Below, piece by piece: positions 32,623 through 33,516 of a stretch of DNA of 33,516 nt. Position numbers and translations under genes: made by a program. The first letter of the stretch is position 1. Every line of letters starts with the position of its first letter. Where the stretch lies: positions 1 through 33,516 of the forward strand of contig NZ_JANJTL010000014.1 in NCBI RefSeq assembly GCF_024711105.1, in the 5' to 3' direction. This DNA is from Brevundimonas sp. (lineage in GTDB: Bacteria > Pseudomonadota > Alphaproteobacteria > Caulobacterales > Caulobacteraceae). The notes below the pieces were generated by a model. The model was not told the origin of the DNA, did not search any database, and saw only the letters and a program-made list of their open reading frames with translations.

Positions 32623-33516
32623 ATGGCGAACGACACCGGAGCGACCGCCGAAAAGCTCGGCTGGTGGGACTCGATCAAGGTCTACGGCGAGCGGCGCGTC
32701 TTCGCGATGCTTCTGCTCGGCTTCGCCGCCGGTCTGCCGAACCTGCTGATCTACGACACGCTGTCCGCGTGGCTCCGTGAGTCCGGCCTGTCCCTTGAGG
32801 TCATCTCGTTCTTCGCGCTTGCGGGACTGGTCTATTCGCTGAAGATGGTCTGGGCTCCGCTGGTCGACCGGACCAGCATTCCGGTCCTGACCAAGTGGCT
32901 GGGCCATCGCCGGTCGTGGATGCTGGCCACCCAGGGGCTGATCATCCTCGGGCTCTGGATGATCTCGGGCTCCAACCCGGCGACGTCCCTGGGCGCGGTG
33001 GCGGCCTTCGCGCTCATTGTCGGCTTCTTCGGAGCGACACAGGACATCGCCATCGACGCCTGGCGCATCGAGGCGTCCGACGACACCCGCCAGGGGGTCA
33101 TGGCCGCCTCCTATCAGCTTGGCTACCGCGTCGCCGTAATCGTCGCGGGGGCCGTGCCGCTGATCCTCGCGCAGCTCTATAGTTGGAACCTCTCCTACGC
33201 CCTGATGGCGTGCCTGATGGGCATCGGCGTGCTCGGCGTTCTGCTGGCGCCTCGTGAGCGCCAGCATGTCGTTCGACCCATTCCAGTGGGGGACATTCCT
33301 TCGAACCCGGCGCTGGAGTTCGTGGAATGGGCGGGCCGGGCGCTGATCCTGGTCATCGCGGCGCTGATCATCGGCACGGGCCTGACCAACAAGCCCGAGG
33401 CCCTGACCTGGGCGCTTGGCCTGGTCGGACTGGGATCAAGCGGCCCGGCCGTCGAGGGATCGCTTTCGCTTGAGGGTCTCCCCGGCGTGCTGGTGCAGCT
33501 GACGTACGTCGCGGGC
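32623..33516 (+). CDS. ampG: AmpG-like muropeptide MFS permease (partial, 3' end outside window)
   Basis: The first 298 codons of an MFS transporter are present. [53 protein letters not shown] and [10 protein letters not shown] are AmpG-family segments, and [20 protein letters not shown] is the highly characteristic AmpG motif in helix 4-5. AmpG imports anhydro-muropeptides (GlcNAc-anhydroMurNAc peptides) for cell-wall recycling and thereby influences beta-lactamase induction. ATG 32623 has AAGGGG about 9 bases upstream, 37 bases after the kinase stop, so the two genes may be co-transcribed. The gene runs off the right edge. Confidence 0.88.
   Translation, partial: MANDTGATAEKLGWWDSIKVYGERRVFAMLLLGFAAGLPNLLIYDTLSAWLRESGLSLEVISFFALAGLVYSLKMVWAPLVDRTSIPVLTKWLGHRRSWMLATQGLIILGLWMISGSNPATSLGAVAAFALIVGFFGATQDIAIDAWRIEASDDTRQGVMAASYQLGYRVAVIVAGAVPLILAQLYSWNLSYALMACLMGIGVLGVLLAPRERQHVVRPIPVGDIPSNPALEFVEWAGRALILVIAALIIGTGLTNKPEALTWALGLVGLGSSGPAVEGSLSLEGLPGVLVQLTYVAG

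Overview
This window looks like the chromosome of a high-GC alphaproteobacterium of the order Caulobacterales (Brevundimonas, Phenylobacterium or Caulobacter type; the genus cannot be fixed from the sequence alone). The clues are the very high GC content, gene arrangements typical of the alphaproteobacteria (tsaD-gpsA divergent from hemC-hemD-mitofilin-like-hemY; trpF-trpB-trpA-accD-folC; rdgB-hemW), and at the right end a sensorless hybrid kinase resembling Caulobacter ShkA next to ampG.

Layout. 1-1070 (minus strand): a translationally coupled cassette of a DUF2975 membrane protein, a small Cro/CI regulator and the start of an Smr-domain gene, preceded by an unrecognised 38-residue membrane peptide gene with a good ribosome binding site. 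1267-4478 (plus): rdgB-hemW, then lpdA. 4479-6638 (minus): an AsmA-like protein. 6717-11643 (plus): trpF-trpB-trpA-accD-folC. 11640-15294 (minus): tsaD-gpsA-Rieske, then alanine dehydrogenase. 15335-19375 (plus): hemC-hemD-mitofilin-like-hemY, joined by 4-base overlaps. 19450-19525: tRNA-Thr(CGT).

19605-24828 is the most interesting part. It is a comM (yifB) gene cut in two by a compact 3.66-kb integrative element. The element carries a large serine integrase, one AIPR-family (abortive infection) gene, and a 567-base non-coding stretch rich in hairpins and palindromes. Both attachment junctions can be read. The two element-side arms form a 26-bp imperfect inverted repeat (20 of 26 positions match) around a central CT. 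Removing the element restores an uninterrupted 520-codon comM frame. The insertion lies only a few codons before the Walker A motif, and the element supplies a stop codon to the 5' half and an ATG to the 3' half.

24825-33516 is ordinary chromosome of accessory character: a GSCFA protein, a TetR/CPBP-protease divergent pair with a duplicated operator-like site, a secreted FG-GAP/VCBS repeat protein, an unknown membrane protein, an MBL-fold hydrolase/TetR divergent pair, the ShkA-like hybrid histidine kinase and the 5' part of ampG.

Functional picture: most of the window is housekeeping (tryptophan, fatty acid, folate, heme, tRNA modification, phospholipid precursor and nucleotide-pool sanitation). 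The comM element is best explained as a minimal mobile anti-phage cassette that inactivates a natural-transformation helicase on arrival.
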